Positions 26,035 through 34,944 are shown, counted from the stretch's first letter. The stretch: DNA of 64,000 bases from Pseudomonadota bacterium (GCA_018821535.1 JAHJLV010000052.1:25556-89555); one strand, 5' to 3'. The notes: generated by a model not told the origin, from the letters alone. A program made the numbers and translations.

Positions 26035-26367
26035 ATGTCTGAAAACTGCTTGTTCTGTAAAATTATTCATAAAGAAATCCCCAGTGAATTTTTGCATGAA
26101 GATGATATCTGTGTGGTTTTCAGGGATATTAACCCTGAAGCACCCGTGCATCTTCTGGTTGTTCCCAGAAAACATGTCCGCAGTATGAATGATATTCAAA
26201 AAGAAGACCGTGATATTATTTCACATCTGTTTTTAGTCGCAAAACACATGGCAAAAGAACAGGGCGTAAATGAATCCGGTTATAAACTGCTGTTTAATGT
26301 CGAAAAAGGAGGAGGGCAGATGATTTTTCATATTCATCTCCACCTGATCGGCGGATGGAAAAAATAA
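26035..26367 (+). CDS. HIT-family nucleotide-binding hydrolase (HINT-like)
   Basis: 110 residues, the full size of HINT-type proteins. The catalytic triad motif HIHLHLIGG lies near the C-terminus; N-terminal CLFCKIIHKEIPSEFLHEDD is typical. Hydrolyses purine nucleoside phosphoramidates or adenylated substrates. The ATG at 26035 is used; an upstream ATG at 26029 is out of frame. Confidence 0.92.
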   Translation: MSENCLFCKIIHKEIPSEFLHEDDICVVFRDINPEAPVHLLVVPRKHVRSMNDIQKEDRDIISHLFLVAKHMAKEQGVNESGYKLLFNVEKGGGQMIFHIHLHLIGGWKK

Positions 26368-26381
26368 CAGGATAAAAAAAA

Positions 26382-27059
26382 TTAAAAATCCTCCTGATGA
26401 AATGCATCAGAGCGCAGTTTTTTCATTATATCAAAAAGATGCAGGACTGCCTGTTGGGAATGCAGCTCGAGCGCCTGGGAGATTTTCATATTATCTTTGG
26501 CTAAAATTGCCTGGTAAATTGTCACATGATGTTTCAGGGATTCATTGGAAAGACCGGAAACCAGATTCAGTCGATGACGGTATTTAACTGTTAAGTCGCT
26601 TAAATTTTTACACACCCGGAACAGGGTTTTGCTTCTGGCAGCCTTATAGATGATTTCATGAAATTCAATATCCAGTTCTGTAACCTTGAAATTATCTTTT
26701 GATTTAATGGCCGCTTTTGTTTTTTCAAGATTATCATCAAGGGTTTTTAATTCATCAAGGGTAATATGGCCGACAGCATTCTGAAAGGCAATGCGTTCTA
26801 TTTGCATTCTGCTTTCAAACAGATCCTTGATATCAGAATCTGATAAATCCTCAACCAGATAACCTGCTTTGGGGATGGCTGTAAGTAATTTTTCCTGGGT
26901 AAGTTTTTGAAGTGCTTCTCTGACCGGAGTCCGGCTGACGTTGAGAGAATCAGCAATAAAATTTTCCGTGAGTCGTGTTCCTGCCTTGAATTTTCCGGAA
27001 ATAATATCCTGCTTTAAAGACGTATACACCTTTTGTCTCAGTGACATTTTTTTCTTCAT
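26382..27059 (-). CDS. GntR-family transcriptional regulator, FCD (FadR) subfamily
   Basis: 225 residues: N-terminal winged helix (LRQKVYTSLKQDIISGKF to SRTPVREALQKLTQEKLL) and an all-helical FCD effector domain (about 80-215) with the metal-ligand type pattern ELDIEFHEIIYKAA and a later His (LKHHVTIYQAI). FCD regulators usually sense carboxylates or acyl ligands. The start is set at ATG 27059, directly after a GGGGGGA ribosome site; an ATG/GTG nine codons upstream would bury that site. A 42-bp palindrome lies 15-56 bp before the start, suggesting autoregulation. The gene is not in an operon with a metabolic gene; the TRAP transporter 4 kb away is a possible target. Confidence 0.92.
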   Translation of the reverse strand: MKKKMSLRQKVYTSLKQDIISGKFKAGTRLTENFIADSLNVSRTPVREALQKLTQEKLLTAIPKAGYLVEDLSDSDIKDLFESRMQIERIAFQNAVGHITLDELKTLDDNLEKTKAAIKSKDNFKVTELDIEFHEIIYKAARSKTLFRVCKNLSDLTVKYRHRLNLVSGLSNESLKHHVTIYQAILAKDNMKISQALELHSQQAVLHLFDIMKKLRSDAFHQEDF

Positions 27060-27073
27060 ATTTGTCCCCCCAA

Positions 27074-27115
27074 TATTGACAGACACTTATTGTATGCAAT
27101 CGGTGTCTGTCAATA
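27074..27115. promoter_or_regulatory. 42-bp palindromic candidate operator upstream of the GntR gene
   Basis: TATTGACAGACAC (27074-27086) and GTGTCTGTCAATA (27103-27115) are perfect 13-bp inverted arms. Inside, on the same centre (27094.5), lies ATTG-TATG-CAAT. Overall 18 of 21 positions pair. The core ATTGTATGCAAT differs by one base from the symmetric ATTGTATACAAT form common for FCD-GntR operators. It sits just upstream of the ribosome site of the regulator gene. Confidence 0.7.
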
Positions 27116-27163
27116 CAAATTTAACCGGATACAATCAATTTTTAAGGGGTATTTTATTCATTA

Positions 27164-28846
27164 TCAGCGGGTCAGCTGCCGGTACTTGATCCGGGTGGGC
27201 TGATCTGCTTTAATCCCCAGACGTTTTTTACGATCCTGCTCATAATCAGAATATGATCCCTCAAAAAAGAGGGTCTGACTGTCCCCTTCAAATGCAAGGA
27301 TATGCGTGGCAATTCTGTCCAGAAACCATCGATCATGGCTGATGATAACCGCACAGCCTGCAAAATTTTCCAGGGCTTCTTCAAGTGCCCTGAGTGTATT
27401 CACATCCAGGTCGTTTGTGGGCTCATCCAGTAATAAAAGATTGGCCTCCATTTTTAAAAGCGCTGCAAGATGAACCCGGTTTCTTTCCCCGCCTGAAATA
27501 TCTTTTACTTTTTTCTGCTGATCTGATCCGGAAAAATTAAATTTGGCCACATATGCCCTGGAATTCACTTCTCGGCCGCCGATGAGCATGGTTTCATTGC
27601 CCCCGGAAATAGTTTCAAAAATCGTTTTATCAGGGGCCAGGGTGTCTCGCTCCTGATCCACATAGGCGATTTTAACTGTATCTCCGATTTCAATGGTTCC
27701 TGAATCCGGCGCCTGTTTTCCGGTTATCATATTAAAAAGGGTTGTTTTCCCGGCACCGTTTGGACCCACCACCCCGATAATGCCGCCGGCAGGAATAATA
27801 AAATTCATATTTTCCACCAGCAGTTTATGATCAAATTTTTTGGAAACCGCATTGGCCACAACAACTTTTTGTCCCAGTCTGGGTCCTGGCGGAATAAAGA
27901 TTTCCATGGTTTCTTCCTGGTCTTTAATATCTTTTTTCAAAAGCGCTTCATATGCATTGATTCTTGCCTTTGATTTGGTTCGTTTTCCCTTTGGAGACAT
28001 CTGTATCCATTCAAGTTCTCTTTCCAGGGTTTTCTGATGCTTGGAAAACGCTTTCTGTTCACTGGCCAGCCGTTTTTGTTTCTGGTCCAGCCATGAAGAA
28101 TAATTTCCTTTCCAGGGAATGCCTTCGCCCCTGTCAAGCTCCAGAATCCAGCCTGCCACATTATCCAGAAAATACCGGTCATGGGTGACTGCAATAACAG
28201 TTCCTTCATATCGGCTTAAATGCTGTTCCAGCCAGGATACACATTCAGCATCCAGATGGTTGGTGGGCTCATCCAGCAAAAGGATATCCGGTTTCTGCAA
28301 AAGAAGCCTGCAAAGCGCAACCCTTCGTTTTTCACCACCGGAAATGACATTTACCGGCGTATCTTCGGGAGGACAGCGCAACGCATCCATGGCCATCTTG
28401 AGTTTGGAATCCAGATCCCAGGCATCCATGCGATCCAGTTTATCCTGAATTCGTCCCTGTTTTTCAATGAGTTGATCCATTTGTTCATCAGACATGGGTT
28501 CTGCAAAGGCTTCAGAGATTTTTTCATATTCATTGAGCAGATCAACGGTTTCTTTTACCCCTTCTTCCACCACCTGACGTACGGTTTTATCACTGTCGAT
28601 CAACGGTTCCTGCTCCAGATAACCGATGGTAAATCCTTTGGACAGAATGGTTTCTCCGGAATGTTTTTGATCAATCCCTGCCATGATTTTAAGCAAAGAA
28701 GACTTTCCTGAACCGTTCAAACCCAGCACACCGATTTTAGCGCCGTAAAAATAAGACAGGGAGATATTTTTAAGCACCTGTTTTTGCCCATGAACCTTGC
28801 CTACATTTATCATTGAATAAATAATTTTTTTGGTATCCTCTGACAT
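27164..28846 (-). CDS. ettA: ABC-F protein, energy-dependent translational throttle EttA
   Basis: 560 residues with two ABC domains and no membrane part. First: LGLNGSGKSS, ISGGEKRRV, LLLDEPTNHLD; second: VGPNGAGKTT, ISGGERNRV, LLLDEPTNDLD. The linker between them (about 245-300, RLASEQKAFSKHQKTLEREL, WIQMSPKGKRTKSKAR) is the P-site tRNA interaction motif of EttA. Acts on ribosomes at initiation to gate translation by ADP/ATP ratio. Length and motifs fit the family. An AAGGAG lies 12 bp before the ATG. Confidence 0.95.
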   Translation of the reverse strand: MSEDTKKIIYSMINVGKVHGQKQVLKNISLSYFYGAKIGVLGLNGSGKSSLLKIMAGIDQKHSGETILSKGFTIGYLEQEPLIDSDKTVRQVVEEGVKETVDLLNEYEKISEAFAEPMSDEQMDQLIEKQGRIQDKLDRMDAWDLDSKLKMAMDALRCPPEDTPVNVISGGEKRRVALCRLLLQKPDILLLDEPTNHLDAECVSWLEQHLSRYEGTVIAVTHDRYFLDNVAGWILELDRGEGIPWKGNYSSWLDQKQKRLASEQKAFSKHQKTLERELEWIQMSPKGKRTKSKARINAYEALLKKDIKDQEETMEIFIPPGPRLGQKVVVANAVSKKFDHKLLVENMNFIIPAGGIIGVVGPNGAGKTTLFNMITGKQAPDSGTIEIGDTVKIAYVDQERDTLAPDKTIFETISGGNETMLIGGREVNSRAYVAKFNFSGSDQQKKVKDISGGERNRVHLAALLKMEANLLLLDEPTNDLDVNTLRALEEALENFAGCAVIISHDRWFLDRIATHILAFEGDSQTLFFEGSYSDYEQDRKKRLGIKADQPTRIKYRQLTR

Positions 28847-28870
28847 TTTTTTTAAAGACTCCTTATCAAA

Positions 28871-31003
28871 TTAATTCATTACTACGGGTTCTTTGAGTAT
28901 CATGAGTATTGCTTTTTTTGCAGTTTGTGCAATCTGTGGAAATGCATCTTCCAGTTTGGCTATCTGCCTTAAATTTTCACTGGTTCGCAGAACAAGCCTT
29001 GCAAAATCCCCTTCTGCATAATCGGATTGAACAATCAGATCTTCCCATGGATCGTCATGTGCCCATCGATACATCATGATGCTGGGCTGGATAAACAGGT
29101 TCGGAGCCTGGAATCCATTTTCCAGCAATTGGATCGCAAAGGGCTTTAATCCTTTTCTGATGCCAAGGAAACAATCCTTTAATCTTTTTGAAATTGTTGA
29201 CAGATATAATGGATCATCACTGAATTCCTTTTCGTTGACAAAAGCGCAGATAATGGCGGCCAGCAATGCCGGATCACTATGCGGCAGTAAATTCAGCCTG
29301 ATGCTCTGGGCAACAAGAAGCGGGGCGTCAATCCGCAGTTTTGATGCCCATAAACCATCGTCGGTCAATTGCCCGTCAACAGAAACAAAATGATAGGTTT
29401 TTAAAAAATCAAGGTGATCCATGAAATCATGCCATAAAAATTCAAGGCCGGTGCCAAATTTTTTCAATGCTTTCCCGGATCTTTTTTTAATTGATTTTTT
29501 ATTATCAAAATTAATCTGAAAAGCGGCAAAGGATTTCTCAAGCAGAATCTTTATCTGCTCTGGCGTATGAGACAATAAAAGGTTCAAAACCATTGAAAAA
29601 TTGATGCTGATCTGGCTGTTAATATCATCAGGGGTCTTGCTGTGAAGTTCAGATATATACTCTAAATTCATGTATCGTCCGGGAAGCATGATGGCAAACC
29701 CGATATTATCTTTTCCCCGTCTTCCGGCCCTGCCTGACATCTGCTGGAACTCACTGGATGTCAAAGGTAAAAAGTCCATGCCGTTAAACCGGTCTGAATT
29801 TAAAATCACAACCGAGCGGGCAGGAAAATTCACCCCTGCTGCCACGGTGGAAGTGGCAAACATGGCATTGAGAAGACCTTCGGCCATCAAGGTTTCAACC
29901 ACCACCTTCCATGCCGGAAGGTGGCCGCTGTGATGAGAGGCAACTGCTTTTTGTTCAATATGTGAAATATGATAATGCCGGCTCAAATGGGAGTTGTTCT
30001 TTATCAGGCTGTCCAATCGGTTGAGCAGATTTTTTTTCTGGTCTGGATGATCTTTCAGCAATCTGGAATTGCACAGCTTTAATGCCTGGTCACATTCGGA
30101 ACGTGATTTTAAAAAGAAAATGGCCGGCAGTAAATTGTAATGTGCCAATATGTCCAGAATCTGATCAAACGGGGGAAGTTTGGTATATGAATCCCTAAAA
30201 TTTTTTTTTGCAGCGTTAAATTTATATACTTTTTTATGAAGTCCAGGTGTCTTTGCATTATTTTCCGAGGGCTGCATTAAAGGGAACAGGGTTCCGGATG
30301 GATGAAGAAAAAGCGGAAACAATGGAACCGGGCGATCAAATTTTTCAATGACCTGACATTTTTTGCCGCGAATACTTTCAAGCCATCTGGCAACTTCATG
30401 GGAATTTCCAATGGTGGCAGAAAGTAAAAGCAACGGAATTCTCACCGGCAGATAAATCATGATCTCTTCCCAGACAACACCCCGCTGGTCATCTCCCAAA
30501 AAATGCGCTTCATCCAGAATAACAAGATCGCATTCAAGATTTTTGCCTGTATGCATGGCATCATATAACTGGTTTCGCAAAATCTCGGTGGTTCCAATAA
30601 TAATATCCGCATCGGTATTTTCTTTGAAATCACCGGTCAAAATTCCGACTTTGTCATTTCCGAAAATGTTGGAAAAAGCCGCATGGATTGAATTGGTCAG
30701 TGCTTTTAAAGGGGTGCCGTACCATATTTTACCGTTCTTCATTATAATTTTTTTTGAGGCTTCCTGGGCAATCCAGGTTTTTCCGGCTCCTGTAGGCGCT
30801 GTCACCAGACAATCTGAAACCGGTATGGTCTTAAGTGCCTCCAGCTGAAAATCGTCTGGAATAAATTGCGTGTCTTTTGGCAAACCGATTTTTTGGAATA
30901 TGGGTTTTAAAGACTTGTCTGAGCCTGGTTTCATTAATTGCAGGGAAAATTTTTCCAAAGGTTTTTTATGTGGTTTTCCAGAACCATAAAATCTTTTATT
31001 CAT
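28871..31003 (-). CDS. Ski2-like DEAD/DEAH-box helicase
   Basis: 710 residues, superfamily 2 helicase. Motif I APTGAGKTW (about 69-77), Ia GTPLKALTNS, motif II LDEAH, motif III LLSATIGNS, motif IV region, V ATSTVAAGVNFPA and VI QMSGRAGRRG. The Ski2/Hel308-type motif VI and the helical C-terminal extension of about 250 residues suggest an RNA or DNA helicase of the Ski2 group, found in scattered bacteria. The role here is unknown. It is 24 bp upstream of ettA on the same strand and may be co-transcribed with it. Confidence 0.88.
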   Translation of the reverse strand: MNKRFYGSGKPHKKPLEKFSLQLMKPGSDKSLKPIFQKIGLPKDTQFIPDDFQLEALKTIPVSDCLVTAPTGAGKTWIAQEASKKIIMKNGKIWYGTPLKALTNSIHAAFSNIFGNDKVGILTGDFKENTDADIIIGTTEILRNQLYDAMHTGKNLECDLVILDEAHFLGDDQRGVVWEEIMIYLPVRIPLLLLSATIGNSHEVARWLESIRGKKCQVIEKFDRPVPLFPLFLHPSGTLFPLMQPSENNAKTPGLHKKVYKFNAAKKNFRDSYTKLPPFDQILDILAHYNLLPAIFFLKSRSECDQALKLCNSRLLKDHPDQKKNLLNRLDSLIKNNSHLSRHYHISHIEQKAVASHHSGHLPAWKVVVETLMAEGLLNAMFATSTVAAGVNFPARSVVILNSDRFNGMDFLPLTSSEFQQMSGRAGRRGKDNIGFAIMLPGRYMNLEYISELHSKTPDDINSQISINFSMVLNLLLSHTPEQIKILLEKSFAAFQINFDNKKSIKKRSGKALKKFGTGLEFLWHDFMDHLDFLKTYHFVSVDGQLTDDGLWASKLRIDAPLLVAQSIRLNLLPHSDPALLAAIICAFVNEKEFSDDPLYLSTISKRLKDCFLGIRKGLKPFAIQLLENGFQAPNLFIQPSIMMYRWAHDDPWEDLIVQSDYAEGDFARLVLRTSENLRQIAKLEDAFPQIAQTAKKAILMILKEPVVMN

Positions 31004-31127
31004 GAGGTGTTTAAACCATATAATCGCTGAATTTGCAAGCTTTTACACTTTGGGTCAAGGCTTGTAAAAAATCAAAAGCACTGTTTAGCAAATATAAAAC
31101 TCAAGTTTAAAAAAAGTATAAAATAGC
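31004..31127. other. Divergent intergenic stretch, no clear element
   Basis: Upstream of the helicase gene (-) and of the TRAP promoter (+). AT-rich; one inverted repeat TTTTACA (31041-31047) / TGTAAAA (31063-31069) with a 15-bp gap. No convincing promoter for the helicase is seen. Confidence 0.3.
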
Positions 31128-31156
31128 TTGACATATGATATACCAGCCACTATAAA
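31128..31156 (+). promoter_or_regulatory. Sigma70-type promoter of the TRAP transporter operon
   Basis: TTGACA (31128-31133), 17-bp spacer, TATAAA (31151-31156): near-consensus. It would start transcription near 31163, giving a leader of about 200 nt before dctP. The spacer contains TGATATACCA (31136-31145), one mismatch from the FCD-GntR type half-palindrome TNGTATACNA. Confidence 0.75.
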
Positions 31157-31162
31157 AATTTC

Positions 31163-31364
31163 TCAAGCTGTTGATTAATGGTATTAACCTTGAATTACAT
31201 CATTGCCATACCCCGACAGCAAGGAAAGACAGGCAGCAAGGAAGACTTTACTGGTTTTAAATACAAAACCAGTGCATACAATAAAGTGTATACGGGATGG
31301 GGAGTCGCTGTATGACTCTTATATTTAATTCATAATTTGATCAAAAACGATCAAGGAGAAAAAA
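31163..31364 (+). other. Structured 5' leader of dctP mRNA with direct repeats and hairpins
   Basis: About 200 nt untranslated. It contains an imperfect direct repeat, CAGCAAGGAAAGAC (31217-31230) and CAGCAAGGAAGAC (31234-31246), period 17; a 9-bp hairpin ACTGGTTTT/AAAACCAGT (31250-31273) with a 6-nt loop; and a 5-bp hairpin GAGTC/GACTC (31302-31318). Neither hairpin is followed by a T-run. A CAAGGAG ribosome site precedes the dctP ATG. I do not recognise a known riboswitch consensus. Confidence 0.45.
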
Positions 31365-32360
31365 ATGAAGAGAAAAATTGTATTGTCCATGTTAAGCGTA
31401 TTTTTTATTGGTTTGGTTCTACTTCCTTTCAATGTGTCTGCTGCAGAAAAGGAGCTTAAACTGGCAGCCTGGGGTTCTGGTAAACATTTTATTGCTGTAC
31501 AGCGTGCTGAATGGATTAATGATGTAAATACTGCTCTTGCAGGGCAATATAAGATTGTTGAATTCCCTGGCGGGCAGCTTTACGGTCCAAAAGAAATGCA
31601 TATGGCAGTGGCAAAGGGTTCTGTGGATCTGGGTGTTATTCTGCAGCCTGCCATGCTGGCAATGGTTCCCATGCTTCAGGGTGCTTACCTTCCATTTGCC
31701 TTTGATAATATTGATGACGCTGCAACAGCTTATCAAGGCGAATCCATGGAAATTCTTGAAAAATACCTTGCTAAAAAACAGATCAAAGTCATTTATACCA
31801 ATTTTACAGATGGTGTTCAGGTCTACAGCAATAAAGGAATCATTAATACCATTGATGATTTCAAAGGTTTAAGAGTACTTACCCAAAGCCCCATGTTCAC
31901 TGACATCATGATCGCACTGGGTTCAGCCCCGGATTCTTCCATTCCTTTTAATGAGCAATACATGGCATTGAAAAGAGGAATCTCTGATGCCACTCTGACT
32001 TCAATTGTTGGCGGATACTTTGACAGAACAGCTGAAGTTGCACGCCACATCACCAAATGCAATATGTCATTTGCCACAATTTTCACTGCCATGAACCTTA
32101 AAAAATGGGAAAAACTTCCCCAGGAAGCCCGTGATGTCATGACCAAACTGGGAAAAGCCACTGAAGCAAAATCTCTTGCAACAGCCAAAGGCTGGGAAGC
32201 TAAATTCACTCAGGATATGATTAATCTGGGAAATTCTGTTAAAGTCATGAAAGATGAAGAACGCGCTAAAATTAAAGCAATTGCTAAACCTGTCTGGGAA
32301 AAATGGGCCAAAGAAAACGGTCCAGATGCCCAAAGACTTCTGGCGTTAAACGCCAAATAA
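31365..32360 (+). CDS. dctP: TRAP transporter periplasmic solute-binding protein DctP
   Basis: 331 residues with a clear signal peptide (LSMLSVFFIGLVLLPFNVSA, cleavage near 27). DctP family: FPGGQLYGPKEMHMAVAKGSVDLG, then the ligand-contact region GLRVLTQSP with the conserved Arg that binds the carboxylate of most TRAP ligands, and TSIVGGYFDRTAEVARHITKC. The substrate is probably an organic acid but cannot be named. First gene of the operon dctP-dctQ-dctM-usp, separated from dctQ by a long hairpin. Confidence 0.93.
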   Translation: MKRKIVLSMLSVFFIGLVLLPFNVSAAEKELKLAAWGSGKHFIAVQRAEWINDVNTALAGQYKIVEFPGGQLYGPKEMHMAVAKGSVDLGVILQPAMLAMVPMLQGAYLPFAFDNIDDAATAYQGESMEILEKYLAKKQIKVIYTNFTDGVQVYSNKGIINTIDDFKGLRVLTQSPMFTDIMIALGSAPDSSIPFNEQYMALKRGISDATLTSIVGGYFDRTAEVARHITKCNMSFATIFTAMNLKKWEKLPQEARDVMTKLGKATEAKSLATAKGWEAKFTQDMINLGNSVKVMKDEERAKIKAIAKPVWEKWAKENGPDAQRLLALNAK

Positions 32361-32401
32361 AATACACCCCGCAGCTTTTTCTAAAGCAGGGTTCAACCGC
32401 T

Positions 32402-32443
32402 TTACTTGCCAACAGATACTTCAGGGTGTCTCTTGGCAAGTAA
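32402..32443 (+). other. Long intercistronic hairpin between dctP and dctQ
   Basis: Outer arms TTACTTGCCAA and TTGGCAAGTAA (11 bp, perfect), a single C/C mismatch, then inner arms AGATAC and GTGTCT (6 bp with one G-U pair) closing a 6-nt loop. No T-run follows. This resembles processing or 3'-stabilising hairpins that raise binding-protein mRNA over the membrane genes in transporter operons. Confidence 0.7.
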
Positions 32444-32508
32444 TGCTTAAGCAACTTGTTTTTATTGACTCATTTATTAACTTAATTTTGGCTTGATCAG
32501 GAAAAAAA

Positions 32509-33012
32509 ATGGATACACCTAAAAAAAGATTTTTTTTATTTTGTTGGATTGATAAACTATGCGCTGTTGGAGGAGCGATATCATCATTTCTTCTTGGCAT
32601 TATCGCAATTATCATTGTCTATGAAATTATCATGAGAAAACTGTTTAACTCTCCCACTGCCTGGGTAGGCGAAACCAGTATTTATTTATGGATGGTTGTC
32701 GGGCTGTTAGGCGCAGCAGCTGTTCTGAAAGATGATTTACATTTTTCTATTACAACCTTTGTTGATCGATTGTCCGCTAAAAATCGCAGGCGCATGAAAA
32801 TTTTCACCAATTTTCTGGGTCTCACATATACCAGTATTTTTGTCTGGAAAGGATTTTTATTTGCCCTGACCTCCTATCAGTTCGAAGATGTCAGCAGCGG
32901 ATTGATGCAGATGCCACTCTGGATACCAAGAGCAATGCTTCCACTTGGCGGTTTGATGTTGTCTTTGCAGTTCATCAATAAACTTGCAGAAGAATTTTCT
33001 AACAGGGAGTAA
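32509..33012 (+). CDS. dctQ: TRAP transporter small permease DctQ
   Basis: 167 residues with four hydrophobic helices (about 18-38, 55-75, 95-115, 135-155), DctQ family size. The helix-2 pattern SPTAWVGETSIYLWMVVGLLGAA is typical. Partners DctM in sodium-coupled uptake of the DctP-bound substrate. An AGGA lies 7 bp before the ATG; 12 bp to dctM. Confidence 0.92.
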   Translation: MDTPKKRFFLFCWIDKLCAVGGAISSFLLGIIAIIIVYEIIMRKLFNSPTAWVGETSIYLWMVVGLLGAAAVLKDDLHFSITTFVDRLSAKNRRRMKIFTNFLGLTYTSIFVWKGFLFALTSYQFEDVSSGLMQMPLWIPRAMLPLGGLMLSLQFINKLAEEFSNRE

Positions 33013-33024
33013 GGTGATAGAATT

Positions 33025-34368
33025 ATGATGACTTTATATATTATTGGCTTTGTTATTGTGTTCTTGCTTGTTCTGGCCAGTGGCATGCCGGTCGGCTTCG
33101 GCCTGGGCTTTCTGGGCATGGGCCTTTTAATCGCCTTGAGCGATATGGACACAGCGTTGGGCATATCCATGGAAAAAACATATACTGCCATGGATTCAAG
33201 CATTCTGGTTTCGATCCCTTTGTTTGTTCTGGCAGCGCAGCTGATCGGCGAATCCGGCATGGGAAAGCGGCTGTTTGACGCAGCAAAAACCTTTCTTGGA
33301 AAATTCAAGGCAGGCCTCGGCATGGCTACTGTTACCAGCAGCGCACTGTTTTCCGCCATGACCGGTTCCAGTTTTGTTGCAGCATCCACCATGGGTTTGA
33401 TTGCCATACCGGAACTGAAAAGAGCAAAATATCCGGATTTTCTGACATCTGCGGCAATTACAGCAGGCGGTTCTCTTGGCGCAGTTATTCCACCCAGTAT
33501 CATCCTTATTATCTACGGATATCTGACCGATGAGTCCATTGGCAAACTGTTTGCAGCAGGAATGGTGCCAGGCATACTTCTGGTTATACTGTATTCAATC
33601 GGCATCATGCTGTTTTCCGGAAGTATTGGTAAGGAAACACCTGGTGTTGATGGGCAGACAGTACTGACACCTTCTGAAACAGGCGTTGCAGCTCCACCGG
33701 AACGGGTCATGACCAAATGGGTTGCCACCAAGGAGGCCTTCTGGGGTCTTATGGCGCCGGTTATTATTCTGGGCGGGATTTACGGCGGTATCTTTACAGC
33801 CACCGAAGCTGCGGCTGTTGCCGTAATTTATTGCACTTTTGTCGGTTTTTTTATATACCGTACACTGAATATCAAAAAACTGTGGGCCATTCTACAGGCA
33901 TCCGGAAGTGTGTCATGCATGATTGCCATGATTGTTGTGGGCGGTGCCATTCTGTCCTTTCCGATCATTTACGGCCGTATTCCTCAGCAACTCATTGAAC
34001 TTATTGTTGCCAAAAACTTCAACCCCTGGTTTTTACTTTTCCTGATCAATCTTATTTTGTTTGGTCTGGGTATGTTTGTTGAAATTCTGGCGCTGGTTTA
34101 TCTTGCAATCCCCATATGCTATCCGGTTGTTGTGCATATGGGATGGGACAATATCTGGTTTGCCATTATTTTTCTGCTGAATGTCAACCTGGCATTGATT
34201 ACACCCCCCATGGGAGGGGTCCTGTTCATTGTATCACAGATAGGCGGGATATCGCTGGATAAAGTCATAAAAGGCGCTATTTTACCAATAGTAATTATTA
34301 TTTTTGTCCTGATACTGATCGTTTTCTTTCCGTCTATTGCCACCTGGCTGCCGACAATTGTTGAATAA
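33025..34368 (+). CDS. dctM: TRAP transporter large permease DctM
   Basis: 447 residues, about twelve hydrophobic segments. DctM signatures: IPLFVLAAQLIGESGM near 58-75, SALFSAMTGSSFVAASTMG with the conserved Ser/Gly-rich loop, and AVIPPSIILIIYG. The chain is a little longer than the usual 425 because of an extra loop at about 195-230 (SIGKETPGVDGQTVLTPSE). Inner membrane; forms the ion-coupled channel. Start ATG 33025 or ATG 33028. Confidence 0.93.
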   Translation: MMTLYIIGFVIVFLLVLASGMPVGFGLGFLGMGLLIALSDMDTALGISMEKTYTAMDSSILVSIPLFVLAAQLIGESGMGKRLFDAAKTFLGKFKAGLGMATVTSSALFSAMTGSSFVAASTMGLIAIPELKRAKYPDFLTSAAITAGGSLGAVIPPSIILIIYGYLTDESIGKLFAAGMVPGILLVILYSIGIMLFSGSIGKETPGVDGQTVLTPSETGVAAPPERVMTKWVATKEAFWGLMAPVIILGGIYGGIFTATEAAAVAVIYCTFVGFFIYRTLNIKKLWAILQASGSVSCMIAMIVVGGAILSFPIIYGRIPQQLIELIVAKNFNPWFLLFLINLILFGLGMFVEILALVYLAIPICYPVVVHMGWDNIWFAIIFLLNVNLALITPPMGGVLFIVSQIGGISLDKVIKGAILPIVIIIFVLILIVFFPSIATWLPTIVE

Positions 34369-34381
34369 GGAGAATACGCAA

Positions 34382-34906
34382 ATGGTACAACAAATTAAAA
34401 AAATTCTATTTGCCACCGACCTTACAAAAAGTTCAGTGGATGTTTTTGAACAGACCGTCGCTCTTGCCAGTCAGGTTGGAGCCTCAATCATTATCGTTCA
34501 TGTAATTGAGGAAATGACGTCCAATCTTCAGAAACGCATGATTCATATGGTGGATAATGAACTGTATGAAAAAAACAGAAAAGAAAACCAGGATACTGTC
34601 AGAAATACCTTGATCGGCAAACAACGCCTGGTTCCGGTTATCCAGAATGCGTTAAAAGAACTGTGTGACAATACAGATAAAACCTGTGGCACAGATTCAC
34701 CGGTTACCATCGAGTCTATAGAAGTTTTATATGGCAGGGCCGATGAAGTCATTAACCAGATCGCAGAAACTTCAGGGTGTGATATTATCGCCATGGGATA
34801 TTATAAAAAAGGCTCTTTACTCAAAGCGCTGACCGGCACAAAAGTCGGAAAGAATGTGATTCAGGAAAGTAAAATTCCTCTTTTTCTTGTGCCTGTGGAG
34901 GAATAG
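34382..34906 (+). CDS. Universal stress protein (UspA family) coupled to the TRAP operon
   Basis: 174 residues, start at ATG 34382 with AAGGAG 9 bp upstream; a longer in-frame start at 34337 overlaps dctM and is not used. N-terminal KKILFATDLTKSSVDVFEQ and C-terminal GTKVGKNVIQESKIPLFLVPVE are UspA features. The position after dctM parallels TRAP operons with a Usp partner that binds ATP and tunes transport (TeaD type). A strong terminator follows. Confidence 0.9.
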   Translation: MVQQIKKILFATDLTKSSVDVFEQTVALASQVGASIIIVHVIEEMTSNLQKRMIHMVDNELYEKNRKENQDTVRNTLIGKQRLVPVIQNALKELCDNTDKTCGTDSPVTIESIEVLYGRADEVINQIAETSGCDIIAMGYYKKGSLLKALTGTKVGKNVIQESKIPLFLVPVEE

Positions 34907-34944
34907 CGCTTCAGCATTTTTTTTCTGACCATCAAACAGCCAGT

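Noticed and set aside
31250..31273. Intrinsic terminator or attenuator in the dctP leader
   Set aside because: Good stem but no T-run after it; reported only as leader structure.
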